Origin: Provencibacterium sp.
GTDB lineage: Bacteria > Bacillota > Clostridia > Oscillospirales > Ruminococcaceae
Direction of reading: 5' to 3'
DNA length: 64,000 nucleotides
NCBI GenBank assembly: GCA_022792175.1
Contig: JAAWAN010000009.1
Location: 62,001-126,000, forward strand
In this document: positions 18,293 through 27,999 of the stretch, piece after piece
How positions within the stretch are numbered: the first letter of the stretch is position 1
How the letters are laid out: every line of letters starts with the position of its first letter
Position numbers and translations under genes: made by a program
The notes under the pieces: model-generated
Told to the model about the DNA's origin: nothing
What the model saw: the letters and a program-made list of their open reading frames with translations, nothing else
Database searches by the model: none

Positions 18293-19342
18293 TTATCCTT
18301 TCAACCGATCTTCCAGATACCTGTTGAGCAGATACGCCCGATAATCTCCAAGCGTAAAGGCCTTTCCTGACATCGCATCGCCGTAACATTTCACGAGTTC
18401 ACCTAATGTAATCTGGCGGGCCAGCTCCAGCGCAGGGATGTCCTCTTCTACAATCCGGCGAATCATCTCCTCCTGGGGAGATGATTTCAGGTTTCCAATC
18501 CTCCAGGCAGAGGTCATATGGGTGAAGTTAAAATAGGCATCAAATGTGTTGGAAATATTCAGGACTATCTGATCCGTATTATGGGGAATCTCATGTTCTG
18601 TGCTTCCCTGCAGTTTTTCACAGCATTCCGCTTCCGTCAAGAGCTGGTCGTATTGCCAATAGTACGCAACCAGTTCCTCTGGAATATGGCTCTTTTCAAT
18701 GCGGACAGGATACAATTTTCGATTTTCACCATCGCAGCTGCCTTCATGGACGAAAAACTTGAATTCTTCACCGAAGGACTGGCACCGCCGTTCCAGTCCC
18801 AGCGTCTTGCTCAGCTTTAGCAGGCCGGCAGCCTCTTCCCTATTTTCCTCGGTAAGGAACACCTGCCACCGGGGTGCAATCTGGTGCTCCAGCAAAATCT
18901 CCGTGGCGCTCAAAACCTCCCGGAAAGCTCCCTTCCGGCCCGTGTATTGATCGGTCAGCCTTTCCAGGCCAAACAGCGTCAACTGAACCCGCTTGACATC
19001 TGTTTCCTTCAAAAACTTGACGTAGTCAGGATCTCGAACCAGCCGCCAGAAGCTGGCCAGCTCAAACCGTTTCGGCTTCGCGCCCACGCTGATCTCGTTG
19101 TCTCTTGCCCAGCGCCTGCTATAGCTGTCGCAAAAATCCGGTTCTCGCAGCCAGCTGTAGAAGACAACCGTCTGAAAGTGGTTCTTGAAATAATTCACCA
19201 ACCAGATATCGGCCTTCTCCTCCATAGTCCGATTGGGCATATGTCCTAACCAGCAATGCTTACACCGATTGGGGCAGCCGTACATATCAACGGCCAGAGC
19301 CAGATGCTGTGCAAACATACGGCCATACCTCCTTACATCCAT
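18293..19342 (-). CDS. Radical SAM protein of unknown function
   Basis: 349 residues. Cys23, Cys27 and Cys30 in MYGCPNRCKHCWLGHMPN form the CxxxCxxC site for the 4Fe-4S cluster and S-adenosylmethionine. Further conserved-looking blocks are FYSWLREPDFC, KPKRFELASFWRLVRD, VQLTLFGLERLTDQYTGRKG, RRCQSFGEEFKFFVHEGSCDG and YFNFTHMTSAWRIGNLKSS. No SPASM cluster is obvious. Similar proteins occur in Clostridia without known function. It is the last gene downstream of oppF; codon usage is more AT-rich than the opp genes. Its ribosome binding site lies inside a hairpin (19345-19388). Confidence 0.8.
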   Translation of the reverse strand: MDVRRYGRMFAQHLALAVDMYGCPNRCKHCWLGHMPNRTMEEKADIWLVNYFKNHFQTVVFYSWLREPDFCDSYSRRWARDNEISVGAKPKRFELASFWRLVRDPDYVKFLKETDVKRVQLTLFGLERLTDQYTGRKGAFREVLSATEILLEHQIAPRWQVFLTEENREEAAGLLKLSKTLGLERRCQSFGEEFKFFVHEGSCDGENRKLYPVRIEKSHIPEELVAYYWQYDQLLTEAECCEKLQGSTEHEIPHNTDQIVLNISNTFDAYFNFTHMTSAWRIGNLKSSPQEEMIRRIVEEDIPALELARQITLGELVKCYGDAMSGKAFTLGDYRAYLLNRYLEDRLKG

Positions 19343-19344
19343 TT

Positions 19345-19388
19345 AAAATCTCCTTTACAGAGCAAGGGACACCCTGTAAAGGAGATTT
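19345..19388 (-). promoter_or_regulatory. Hairpin covering the radical SAM ribosome binding site
   Basis: AAATCTCCTTTACAG and CTGTAAAGGAGATTT form a perfect 15-bp stem across a 13-nt loop (plus-strand arms 19346-19360 and 19374-19388). On the minus strand the downstream arm holds AAGGAGAT, the only good ribosome binding site for the ATG at 19342. The same hairpin, followed by TTTTAAAT, could end transcription after oppF. Confidence 0.75.
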
Positions 19389-19402
19389 GATTTTTTCTGT
19401 AT

Positions 19403-20368
19403 TTATTCCCCTTTTGCCAGATGACAAGCCACCAGATGGCCCGGCCGCAGCTCGCGCAGCTCGGGCGTCTTCTGACGGCAGAGGTCGCAGGCATGCGGGC
19501 AGCGTCCGGCAAAATTACAGCCGGGGGGCGGATTGATAGGGCTCGGAACATCTCCGGAAAGCACCTGTGCATCCTTCTCCTGTTCCTTGTCCGGATCAGG
19601 GATGGGAACCGACGCCAGCAGCGCCTGGCTGTAGGGGTGCAGCGTATGGGCATAAATCTCATCACTGTCGGCCACCTCAACGAGATTGCCGAGATACATG
19701 ACAGCGATGCGATCAGAGATGTATTTAACGATGTTCAGGTCGTGTGCGATAAACATATAGGTGAGCCCCAGCTGCTTCTGCAGCCCGCGCAGAAGGTTAA
19801 TAATCTGGCTCTGAATGGAGACGTCCAGGGCGCTTATCGGCTCATCGCAAACGATGAATTCCGGTTCGATGGCGAGCGCACGCGCAATGCCGATGCGTTG
19901 CCGCTGCCCGCCGGAAAACTCGTGCGGAAAGCGGTTAGCATGCTCCCGGTTGAGCCCGACGGTTGAAAGCAGCTCATAAACCCGCTCCTGCCGCTTCTGC
20001 TTATCATACATTTTATGGATTTCCATTCCCTCACTGATGATGCTGCCGACGGTCATGCGGGGGTCAAGTGAGGCATAGGGATCCTGGAAAATAATCTGAG
20101 CCTTTTTCGCAAACTGGAAGCGGTCGCGGCGGCTGTGCATATCCAGCTTCTGGCCCTTATAGGTGATGGTGCCGCTCGTCGGCCGGTAGATGCCGATGCA
20201 GGTGCGCCCGAGCGTCGATTTGCCGCAGCCGCTCTCGCCGACAACGCCGAGCGTTTCGCCCTTATAGATATCAATCGTCACATTGTTGACCGCCTTGAGC
20301 TCCAGCCCGCGTCCGACATGGAAATATTTGCAGAGGCTGTCAATCTCTATCAGCTTTTCCTTCGCCAT
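19403..20368 (-). CDS. oppF: Oligopeptide ABC transporter ATP-binding protein OppF/DppF
   Basis: 321-residue ATPase of the peptide importer. Walker [14 protein letters not shown], signature FSGGQRQRIGIARALA, Walker B FIVCDEPISALDVS, and the C-terminal oligopeptide_HPY region with Cys residues CNFAGRCPHACDLC...C typical of the Fe-S-containing DppD/F family. Its ATG abuts the oppD stop (TAAATG). Works with OppD as the heterodimeric motor. Confidence 0.95.
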   Translation of the reverse strand: MAKEKLIEIDSLCKYFHVGRGLELKAVNNVTIDIYKGETLGVVGESGCGKSTLGRTCIGIYRPTSGTITYKGQKLDMHSRRDRFQFAKKAQIIFQDPYASLDPRMTVGSIISEGMEIHKMYDKQKRQERVYELLSTVGLNREHANRFPHEFSGGQRQRIGIARALAIEPEFIVCDEPISALDVSIQSQIINLLRGLQKQLGLTYMFIAHDLNIVKYISDRIAVMYLGNLVEVADSDEIYAHTLHPYSQALLASVPIPDPDKEQEKDAQVLSGDVPSPINPPPGCNFAGRCPHACDLCRQKTPELRELRPGHLVACHLAKGE

Positions 20369-21379
20369 TTAGCCCGCCTCCTTTCCCGATTTTTCCGCGC
20401 GGTTAAAGTCGGGGTGCTGCCGCCAGCAGGCAGAGATATGCCCCTCCCCCACCTGATAGATGGGCGGCTGGTGCTGTTTGCAGAGCTTCATGCACTTGTC
20501 GCACCGGCTGGCAAAGCCGCAGCCGGGCGGCGGGGCAAACAGATCGGGCGGCGTGCCCGCAATGCTGACAAGGTCCGCCTCGCGGGAGGTATCAATCGTC
20601 GGCAGGCTTTTAAGCAGCGCCTCGGTATAAGGGTGCGAGGGGCCATAGAAGATATCGCGCGCCGTGCCCATCTCCACAATCTTGCCCGCATACATGACCG
20701 CCACCCGGTCAGCCAGGTTGGCGACAACGCCGAGGTCATGGGTAATCAGGATAATAGCGGTACCCGTCTCGCGGCGCAGTTCGGCCATCAGCTCCATAAT
20801 CTGCGCCTGAATGGTCACATCGAGCGCGGTGGTCGGCTCATCGGCAATCAGCAGCTTGGGCTGGCAGGAAAGGGCCATAGCAATCATAACGCGCTGGCGC
20901 ATGCCGCCAGAAAACTGGTGGGGATACTCTTTGGCGCGCTCGGCCGCATTGGGGATGCGCACCATCTCCAGCAGGCGGATGGCCTCCTTCGCCGCCTGCT
21001 CGTTAGAAAGCTTGCGGTGGTTCTGAATGGCCTCGGTGATCTGCTTGCCGATGCGCATCGTCGGGTTCAAGCTGGTCATCGGGTCCTGGAAAATCATACT
21101 GACGAGGCCGCCGCGCACCTCCTGCATCTTCTTTTCATCGGCCCCGACGATATCGACGCCGCACAGATCAATCTTCCCCTGCTTGATACGGGCAGGCGGC
21201 ATGGGATTTAATTTCATAATCGTCTGCGCGGTGACCGACTTTCCGCAGCCGCTTTCGCCGACGATGGCCAGAACCTCGCCCTCGCCCACCGTCAGGCTGA
21301 CGCCGCGCACCGCATGCACCTCGCCCGCATAGGTATCGAAGGAGACATGCAGGTCCTCAATGGTTAATATATCCTTCAT
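20369..21379 (-). CDS. oppD: Oligopeptide ABC transporter ATP-binding protein OppD/DppD
   Basis: 336-residue partner ATPase: Walker [14 protein letters not shown], signature [15 protein letters not shown], Walker [15 protein letters not shown], and a C-terminal cysteine cluster [14 protein letters not shown]...C as in oppF. The gap to oppC is 4 nt, so translation is probably coupled. Confidence 0.95.
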   Translation of the reverse strand: MKDILTIEDLHVSFDTYAGEVHAVRGVSLTVGEGEVLAIVGESGCGKSVTAQTIMKLNPMPPARIKQGKIDLCGVDIVGADEKKMQEVRGGLVSMIFQDPMTSLNPTMRIGKQITEAIQNHRKLSNEQAAKEAIRLLEMVRIPNAAERAKEYPHQFSGGMRQRVMIAMALSCQPKLLIADEPTTALDVTIQAQIMELMAELRRETGTAIILITHDLGVVANLADRVAVMYAGKIVEMGTARDIFYGPSHPYTEALLKSLPTIDTSREADLVSIAGTPPDLFAPPPGCGFASRCDKCMKLCKQHQPPIYQVGEGHISACWRQHPDFNRAEKSGKEAG

Positions 21380-21383
21380 CTGT

Positions 21384-22370
21384 CTACCTCCTCAGCTTCG
21401 GGTCGAATGAATCGCGCAGCGCATCGCCCAACAGGTTAAAGGCGAGCATGGTAATGCAGATAAAAATCGAGGGGACGATAATCTGCGAAGGGTACATCTG
21501 AAACACCTTCTGTCCCTCGTTGGCCAGCACGCCCCAAGAGGGCATGGGTGGCGGCAGCCCGATGCCGACAAAGGAGAGGAACGCCTCTGAAAAGATGACG
21601 CTCGGTATCGCCAGCGTAATGTTGACGATGATGACCGACAGGGTGTTCGGCAGCAGATGGCTGCGGATAATGCGCGAGGAGGTCGCTCCCATCGCCTCGG
21701 CGGCTACGACATATTCCTGCTCCTTCAAAGCGACGACCTGCCCGCGCACCAGGCGGGCCATGCCCGTCCAGCCGACGAGGCCATAGGCGATGATGAGCGA
21801 GGCCATGCCGCGCGGCACGACCATCATTAAGAGGATAACAAGCATCAGGTAGGGGATACCGTTGACCACCTCGACAAAGCGCATCATAATGTTGTCGATC
21901 ATTCCCCCGAAATAGCCGGAGATGCCGCCATAGATCATGCCGACAACGAGGTTCACCGTCACTGCCGCGAAGGCGATGAACAGCGAAGCCCGCGCGCCCT
22001 GCCAAACGCGCACCCACATGTCGCGCCCGAGCCCGTCAGTGCCGAAAATGTGCAGATGCCCATCCTCCGGGTCATGGAACATGAAGCCTACATTGGTGTG
22101 GCTGACATGCTGGTCGGAGTAGGCATAGGGGCTCACCATCGGGAAGATGATGGCGCCTAAAATAATGAGCGCCAGCGCAATGAGGCAGACGACCGCCGCC
22201 TTGTTCCGGAAAAGACGATGCATGGCATCCTTCCAGAAGCTCAGTGAGGGGCGGGCAATCGCTTCGCGCGAGCCGGCATCCGCACCAACGATTTCGAAAT
22301 CCCCGGGCGCAGGCTGATAGATTTCCTCTGCAGCTGCAGGGGCCGCGGGAACCGCTTTCTCTTTGGCCAT
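21384..22370 (-). CDS. oppC: Oligopeptide ABC transporter permease OppC/DppC
   Basis: About 328 residues with a soluble Ala/Pro-rich N-terminus, one helix (AAVVCLIALALIILGAIIFP), then the five-helix permease core. The EAA loop EYVVAAEAMGATSSRIIRSH contacts the ATPases. The start may be ATG 22370 or the GTG at 22379; AAAGGA lies 12 or 3 nt upstream of these, so neither is ideal. Confidence 0.93.
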   Translation of the reverse strand: MAKEKAVPAAPAAAEEIYQPAPGDFEIVGADAGSREAIARPSLSFWKDAMHRLFRNKAAVVCLIALALIILGAIIFPMVSPYAYSDQHVSHTNVGFMFHDPEDGHLHIFGTDGLGRDMWVRVWQGARASLFIAFAAVTVNLVVGMIYGGISGYFGGMIDNIMMRFVEVVNGIPYLMLVILLMMVVPRGMASLIIAYGLVGWTGMARLVRGQVVALKEQEYVVAAEAMGATSSRIIRSHLLPNTLSVIIVNITLAIPSVIFSEAFLSFVGIGLPPPMPSWGVLANEGQKVFQMYPSQIIVPSIFICITMLAFNLLGDALRDSFDPKLRR

Positions 22371-22392
22371 TTTTTTCACCGTTCCTTTCCGT

Positions 22393-23337
22393 TTATTCTT
22401 TTCCGCCCGTCAGCTTCACGCGCGGATCGATGACCCCATAGAGAAGGTCGACCACCAGGTTCGCGACCACCAGAAAGGCGCCATAAAAGAGGGTGGTGCC
22501 CGCAATGAGCGGATAGTTTCTGCTCTGCACGCCAATAACAAAATAGCGGCCCATGCCCGGCACCGAGAAGATGTTCTCCACAACGAAGGCGCCGGTGAGA
22601 AGCGCTGCCGCCTGCGGGCCAAGGAGCGTTACGACCGGGAGAATGGCATTTCTCACCGCATGCTTCATGACGATCTTCGCGCGGCCAAGGCCCTTGGCCT
22701 TGGCGGTCTTAATATAATCGCTGGACATCACATCCATCATGCTCGTGCGCATGATGCGGCTGATAGAGGCCAGCGAGCCGAAGGAAAGGGCGAAGCTCGG
22801 CAAAAGCTTGCTGGCCGCCGTGTTCCAGCCCATGATGGGGAAGATACGCATCCCCGTCCACTGGAAAAGCCTGAGGCCGAGGAAATACTGCAGCAGCGCG
22901 CCCATGATGAACGAGGGCACCGAAATGCCGATGAGCGCGATGAGCATGGTAATGGTATCCCACTTGGTCCCATGCTTCACGGCCGCGACAACGCCGAGCA
23001 GCACCCCCATGATGGCGGCAAAAATCAGCGCGCGCAGCCCCAGCTCGAAGGAATAGGGGAAGGACTCCATAATCGTTTGAACGATGGGGCGCTTGGTCTC
23101 CAGATCGGTGCCGAGGTCTCCCCGCAGCACATTCGCCATATAGCGCACAAACTGCTCAAAGACCGGCTTGTCAAGCCCGTATTTGGCGTTAAGCGCTTCG
23201 ACTACCAGCGGATCGACCGCCTTGTCCCCCACAAACGGGCTGCCCGGAAGCAGCTGCATCATCACAAAGGTGATGGCAATGAGGAACAGAATGGTGAGCA
23301 CCGAATAGAGCACTCGTTTCAGTACATACTTGGCCAC
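22393..23337 (-). CDS. oppB: Oligopeptide ABC transporter permease OppB/DppB
   Basis: 314 residues, starting MAKYVLKRVLYSVLTILFLI, typical of OppB with its first helix and the LPGSPF block. EAA loop DYIKTAKAKGLGRAKIVMKH lies in the second half. First gene of the oppBCDF block, separated from oppA by 346 nt containing a terminator and a second inverted repeat. Confidence 0.94.
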   Translation of the reverse strand: MAKYVLKRVLYSVLTILFLIAITFVMMQLLPGSPFVGDKAVDPLVVEALNAKYGLDKPVFEQFVRYMANVLRGDLGTDLETKRPIVQTIMESFPYSFELGLRALIFAAIMGVLLGVVAAVKHGTKWDTITMLIALIGISVPSFIMGALLQYFLGLRLFQWTGMRIFPIMGWNTAASKLLPSFALSFGSLASISRIMRTSMMDVMSSDYIKTAKAKGLGRAKIVMKHAVRNAILPVVTLLGPQAAALLTGAFVVENIFSVPGMGRYFVIGVQSRNYPLIAGTTLFYGAFLVVANLVVDLLYGVIDPRVKLTGGKE

Positions 23338-23683
23338 ATTGTGACGCTCCTTTCCTTAGGTCTTTCTAATCCCGACGGACATTACAGACAGATAAAATGC
23401 GGACCGCGCTCGCAAAAGCTCCTGCCTGAGGTGTTTTCCTTCCCCCAAACGCAGGGGAAGGGCATGTCCCCTGAAAAAATGGGATGCGGCATCCAGCCCC
23501 TGCTGCAAGCGCTAAACAATATCCGCTCCGCTGCCAGTGACAAAAAAACGCAGTGGATATTGTTTAATCTGGCTCAAATCGCCAAAATCCGCTATAAATT
23601 TAACATAAAAGCGGGCCGCTCCCCCCGCTATTGGGGGGAAGCGGCCTGCTCAGAGGAACTTTTCAGAAGCCGCTCGTGCGGTC
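23338..23683 (-). promoter_or_regulatory. oppA-oppB intergenic region with terminator and inverted repeat
   Basis: A stem GCGGGCCGCTCCCCCC / GGGGGGAAGCGGCCTGC (23611-23649) follows the oppA stop and on the minus strand is followed by TTTTATG, fitting a partial terminator. Further on, TAAACAATATCCGCT (23513-23527) and AGTGGATATTGTTTA (23552-23566) pair at 14 of 15 positions. Together they would yield abundant oppA mRNA and less oppBCDF mRNA, the ratio usual for binding-protein transporters. No coding ORF is seen. Confidence 0.7.
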
Positions 23684-25465
23684 TTAGCCGGCGATGCTGG
23701 CGGTGTTGCAGTTGATATCCTGGAAGGTGGTGCGGGTCATGCCAGTGAGCTTGTCGCTGCACACATAGAAGCGCATGCGGGTGTAGATCGGGCCGCAGGG
23801 CATATCCTGATTGAGAATCTTCTCGCACTCAACGAAGTAGCCCTCGCGGGTGGCCGGATCGGCCTCGGCGCGCGCCTGGTTGATAAGCTCATCATAAGCG
23901 GGGTTGCTGTATTCGCTGTCGTTGTTGGTGCCCTTGGTAACCCACAGGTCAAGGAAGGTCATCGGATCGTTGTAGTCGGGGCCCCAGCCGAACAGGGAAA
24001 TGTCATAGTCCTTGGCATGGGTGGCCGCCACGCGGTCCTTATAGGTCATCTGCTTAATCTGAATCTCTACACCGAGGTTCTGCTTCCACTGCTCCTGGAA
24101 GTACTGTGCATTCTTCAGGGCGGTATCGGTATCATCGGTGAGGATGGAGTAGCCGAGGGCATTAAACTCATCAAGAGTCATGCCGGCTTCCGCGAGGCCC
24201 TCATCGAGCAGCGCCTTGGCGGCATCCTTATCAAACCCGAAGGAGATGCCCTCGTTCGGCAGGCGGTCAACGAAGAAGCCGTTGACACCGTTGAGCGAAG
24301 AGCTGGAGAAATAGTAGGCGGGAACGCTCTGATCCTGCAGAATGTTCTTGATGAAGACGTCGGTATCGTTCGCCATCGTCAGCGCCTTGCGGATTTTGGC
24401 GTTGTCGAGGCCCTTGAGGATGGTGTGGAACTGGAAGTACCAAACGCTGCCGTCCGCATAGGTGGAAAGGGGCTGGCCCTCGGCCTCCAGAATCATCGCC
24501 TGCTCGCCGGAGAGGCCAATCATGTCAAGCTCGCCCGCGCGGAAGGCGTTGAGAGCGGTATTCGAGTCGGTGATCATCAGCATCTTGACCTTCGGGGTCT
24601 TGATGTCAGCAGCCTTCGGATAGCTCTCGTTCTTCGCGAGAACAAGGCTGTCGTTGTGAATCCAGTCGGTCATGATATACGGGCCGTTGCAGAACATGCT
24701 GGCCGCATCGCGGTTATACTTGTCCTCGCCGACCGCCTCATAGATCTCCTGGTTGACCGGGCAGAAGGTGGCAAAGGCCATCTGGCTGAGCAGGTAGGCC
24801 AGCGGGTTCTCCAGCTCGATTTCGAGGGTGTAGTCATCAATGGCCTTAAAGCCGACCTCCTCAATACCGCACTCGCCGTTGAAGAACTTCTCGCCATTTT
24901 TGAAGATGAAGCCCATGTAGCTGTACTGAGCGCCGGTGGCGGGGGTCAGCACCTGGGTCCAGGCATAGATGAAGTCCTGCGCGGTAACAGGCTTGCCAAC
25001 ATACTGGGCATACTCCGCGCCGCTGACATTCCAAGTGTAGTCCTTGCTCAGATGGAAGGTCCATTTCATGTTCGGCACGCCCGCATCGTTCGGGGCAGAC
25101 TCCCAGCTCTCCGCAATGGCGGGAACCGGAGCATCGTTCTCATCAAGCGCGGTCAGGCCGACCATCGTATGACGCAGAACGTTGAAGGAGCCGGTGGTGT
25201 CGGTGGTGAGGGTGCTCATATCCGGCGGCTCGCTGCCCAGGTTAATGGTGATCATGTCCGCATCCGGGGTGCCGGGATAAAGGCCGGTGCCCTGAGCGGC
25301 GGGAGCGCTGCTTGCTTCACTGGGCGCGCTGGAATCAGCTGCGCTGGAAGCCGGAGCAGAAGAATCCGCGCCAGAAGATGCGCTCGGGGCAGAGCTGTTG
25401 TTGCCGCAGGCGGCCATCGACAGGGTCAGCGAAAGGGCCGCAAGGGCTGCGAAGAATCTCTTCAT
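23684..25465 (-). CDS. oppA: Oligopeptide-binding lipoprotein OppA/DppA
   Basis: 593-residue SBP_bac_5 protein. Signal peptide MKRFFAALAALSLTLSMAAC with lipobox Cys20, then a Ser/Ala-rich linker to about residue 55, typical of Gram-positive lipoproteins. Mature protein starts TGLYPGTPDADMITINLGSE and carries the family region FHLSKDYTWNVSGAEYAQYV with AQDFIYAWTQVL. It captures peptides outside the membrane for OppBC. ATG at 25465 has GAGGAC upstream. Promoter at 25783-25811 leaves a leader of about 310 nt. Confidence 0.94.
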   Translation of the reverse strand: MKRFFAALAALSLTLSMAACGNNSSAPSASSGADSSAPASSAADSSAPSEASSAPAAQGTGLYPGTPDADMITINLGSEPPDMSTLTTDTTGSFNVLRHTMVGLTALDENDAPVPAIAESWESAPNDAGVPNMKWTFHLSKDYTWNVSGAEYAQYVGKPVTAQDFIYAWTQVLTPATGAQYSYMGFIFKNGEKFFNGECGIEEVGFKAIDDYTLEIELENPLAYLLSQMAFATFCPVNQEIYEAVGEDKYNRDAASMFCNGPYIMTDWIHNDSLVLAKNESYPKAADIKTPKVKMLMITDSNTALNAFRAGELDMIGLSGEQAMILEAEGQPLSTYADGSVWYFQFHTILKGLDNAKIRKALTMANDTDVFIKNILQDQSVPAYYFSSSSLNGVNGFFVDRLPNEGISFGFDKDAAKALLDEGLAEAGMTLDEFNALGYSILTDDTDTALKNAQYFQEQWKQNLGVEIQIKQMTYKDRVAATHAKDYDISLFGWGPDYNDPMTFLDLWVTKGTNNDSEYSNPAYDELINQARAEADPATREGYFVECEKILNQDMPCGPIYTRMRFYVCSDKLTGMTRTTFQDINCNTASIAG

Positions 25466-25782
25466 CGTTTTTGTCCTCCTTGAAAATCTGGCGGAAATTT
25501 CCCCTTGCATTTTTTGCTTTTTTCAGCGGGGAAGCTTCCGCAATGTATGGGAACCAGGCAAAGCCTGTTTTCCGATATCGCTGGTTAAAAAGAATAGGAG
25601 TGTGTCAAAATTACAAAAAGTATACCTTTATCAACTGGTGAATATACCCATATTGACGGCCATTTTTCCGTATATAGCGGCAAAGTGGCCGTCATTTGTC
25701 CTCTGCACAAGAACACTTCATCGTTTAACAAATGTATTCCTTTTGACTAAATTTTTAAGATGTCACTTGTTAAGATGTTCCG
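25466..25782 (-). other. Long 5' leader of oppA
   Basis: About 310 nt between the oppA promoter and start codon with no ORF supported. It contains a 9-bp inverted repeat TGACGGCCA/TGGCCGTCA (25654-25662 and 25686-25694) flanking a 23-nt AT-rich loop. The base composition is far more AT-rich than the genes around it. No known riboswitch was recognised. Confidence 0.5.
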
Positions 25783-25811
25783 ATTATACACCCGGGAATC
25801 CCGATTGTCAA
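25783..25811 (-). promoter_or_regulatory. oppA promoter
   Basis: Minus strand TTGACA (25806-25811), 17-bp spacer with the palindrome CGGGATTCCCG, TATAAT (25783-25788): a full consensus sigma-A promoter. The internal CCCGGGAATCCCG symmetry could be an operator. Confidence 0.85.
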
Positions 25812-25856
25812 TCTATTAGTGCAATAAATTGTCCTAAAAATGATGGAAAAACCCTC

Positions 25857-25885
25857 TTTACTTGCGTCTTAAAAACCTGTATACT
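25857..25885 (+). promoter_or_regulatory. pyr operon promoter
   Basis: TTTACT (25857-25862), 17-bp spacer, TATACT (25880-25885), divergent from the oppA promoter about 50 bp away. Transcription should start near 25892, just ahead of the PyrR attenuator. Confidence 0.78.
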
Positions 25886-25904
25886 GATAAAAAGAAATGC
25901 TGAG

Positions 25905-26040
25905 CTTTAAGCGGGTCCTGTGAGACCGGCAAGACAGTAAAAGGCGAAAAGTGGGATTTTGTGCGGATTTTCCTTTGCCCTTCTCCACACTCAGGCTGTC
26001 TTTCCGGTTACGCGGGAGAGACGGTCTGATTTTTTATTTT
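25905..26040 (+). promoter_or_regulatory. PyrR-binding attenuator
   Basis: TCCTGTGAG at 25916-25924 matches the conserved loop of the PyrR binding site (UCCnGnGAG). Antiterminator: ACCGGCAAGACAG (25925-25937) pairs with CTGTCTTTCCGGT (25996-26008). Mutually exclusive terminator: 25994-26005 pairs with 26014-26026, followed by TTTTTTATTTTT. When UMP is high, PyrR should bind the 5' stem, block the antiterminator and stop transcription before pyrR. Confidence 0.85.
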
Positions 26041-26082
26041 TCCCAATCTTTCTGATAATTTTCAAAAGAATGAATTTTTTAA

Positions 26083-26634
<552 letters not shown>

Positions 26635-26680
26635 AAATGCCCGATCAGGCGGGCTGGAAAACAGAAAGGAAGAAAAGCTT

Positions 26681-27964
26681 TTGCGCATTCTGATTCAAAA
26701 CGGACGGGTTGTCGACCCTGCCTCCGGTTTCTCGGGAGAGGCCGACCTGCTCATTGAAAACGGCGTTATCGCCGGCCTTGACTCTCACATCTGCGCGGCG
26801 GCCGACCTTGTCTATCATGCGGACGGCAAGCTGGTTGCGCCGGGGCTCATCGATATGCACGTGCACCTGCGGGAGCCGGGCCAGACCCACAAGGAGGATA
26901 TCATCACCGGGACGGCGGCAGCCGCCGCAGGCGGAATAACGAGTGTCTGCTGTATGCCGAACACCACCCCCGCGGCGGACAGCCCGGAGATTATCGCTGC
27001 CATTCGCGAACGGGCAAAATGGGGCAGCGCCCGGGTTTACCCCTGCGCCGCCTTCTCCCGGGGGCTTGCCGGGAAGCAGCAGAGCGACTACCCCGCCCTG
27101 CGGCAGGCCGGAGCGGTCGCCGTCAGCGATGACGGGCGCCCGGTGGAGGATGGCGCCCTGCTGGAAAAGGGCGTGCTGGCGGCGGCAAAGGCCGGGCTGC
27201 TGACTATCAGCCACTGCGAGGATTTAAAAATTATCGACGGCGGCATTCTTCATAAGGGAAAGGTCTCCGAGGCGCTCGGCGTTAAGGGAATGGACCGGCG
27301 CAGCGAGGATGAGAGCACCGCCCGGGAGATTGCCTGCGCGCAAAAGACCGGGCAGCATATCCATATCGCTCATGTCTCAACCGCGGGCGCGGTCGAGCTG
27401 CTGCGCCGCGCAAAGGCGCAGGGCATTCCAGTGAGCGGCGAAACGGGACCGCACTATTTCTCGCTGACCGATGAAGTGCTCCTCTCCCGCGACGCCAATT
27501 TCCGGATGAACCCGCCGCTGCGGGAGGAGAGCGACCGCCTGGCCATCATCGAAGGGCTTCGGGATGGCACGCTCGATGCGATCGCCACCGACCATGCGCC
27601 CCACTCCCCGCAGGAGAAGGCGGACTTTCTGCATGCGCCCAACGGCATCATCGGGCTGGAAACCTCCTTTATGGCAGCCTATACGCTGCTCGTGCGCGGC
27701 GGCATCCTTTCGCTCGAGCGGCTCGTCGAGCTGATGAGCCTTTCCCCCGCGCGCATTCTGGGCATTCCCGGCGGCTCACTCATGCCCGGCTCCCCGGCCG
27801 ATGTGGCGGTATTCGATTTGGAGCGCCGCTATACCGTGCGGGCAGAGCGCTTTCGTTCAAAAGCGCGCAATTCCCCCTTCATCGGCAAAAGCTTTTTCGG
27901 CCCCTGCCTGCTGACCCTCTGCGGCGGGCGGGTGGTCTATCAGCGGGATGAAGAAAATGTGTAA
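26681..27964 (+). CDS. pyrC: Dihydroorotase
   Basis: Third step of UMP synthesis: cyclises N-carbamoyl-aspartate to dihydroorotate. The type I, 427-residue metalloenzyme shows the zinc ligands in GLIDMHVHLREPGQTHKED, HIAHVSTAGAVELL and ATDHAPHSPQEK, and the invariant TGPHYFSLTDEVL. The start is TTG at 26681, eight bases after GAAAGGAAGAAAAG; the longer open frame from 26534 runs back into pyrR and is not supported. Confidence 0.95.
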   Translation: MRILIQNGRVVDPASGFSGEADLLIENGVIAGLDSHICAAADLVYHADGKLVAPGLIDMHVHLREPGQTHKEDIITGTAAAAAGGITSVCCMPNTTPAADSPEIIAAIRERAKWGSARVYPCAAFSRGLAGKQQSDYPALRQAGAVAVSDDGRPVEDGALLEKGVLAAAKAGLLTISHCEDLKIIDGGILHKGKVSEALGVKGMDRRSEDESTAREIACAQKTGQHIHIAHVSTAGAVELLRRAKAQGIPVSGETGPHYFSLTDEVLLSRDANFRMNPPLREESDRLAIIEGLRDGTLDAIATDHAPHSPQEKADFLHAPNGIIGLETSFMAAYTLLVRGGILSLERLVELMSLSPARILGIPGGSLMPGSPADVAVFDLERRYTVRAERFRSKARNSPFIGKSFFGPCLLTLCGGRVVYQRDEENV

Positions 27965-27999
27965 AAACAAAAGACCTATATACAGAAAGGAATGGTAGC

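Noticed and set aside
24017..25483. 488-residue open frame antisense to oppA
   Set aside because: Same reason: shadow of oppA, whose lipobox and domain structure are clear.
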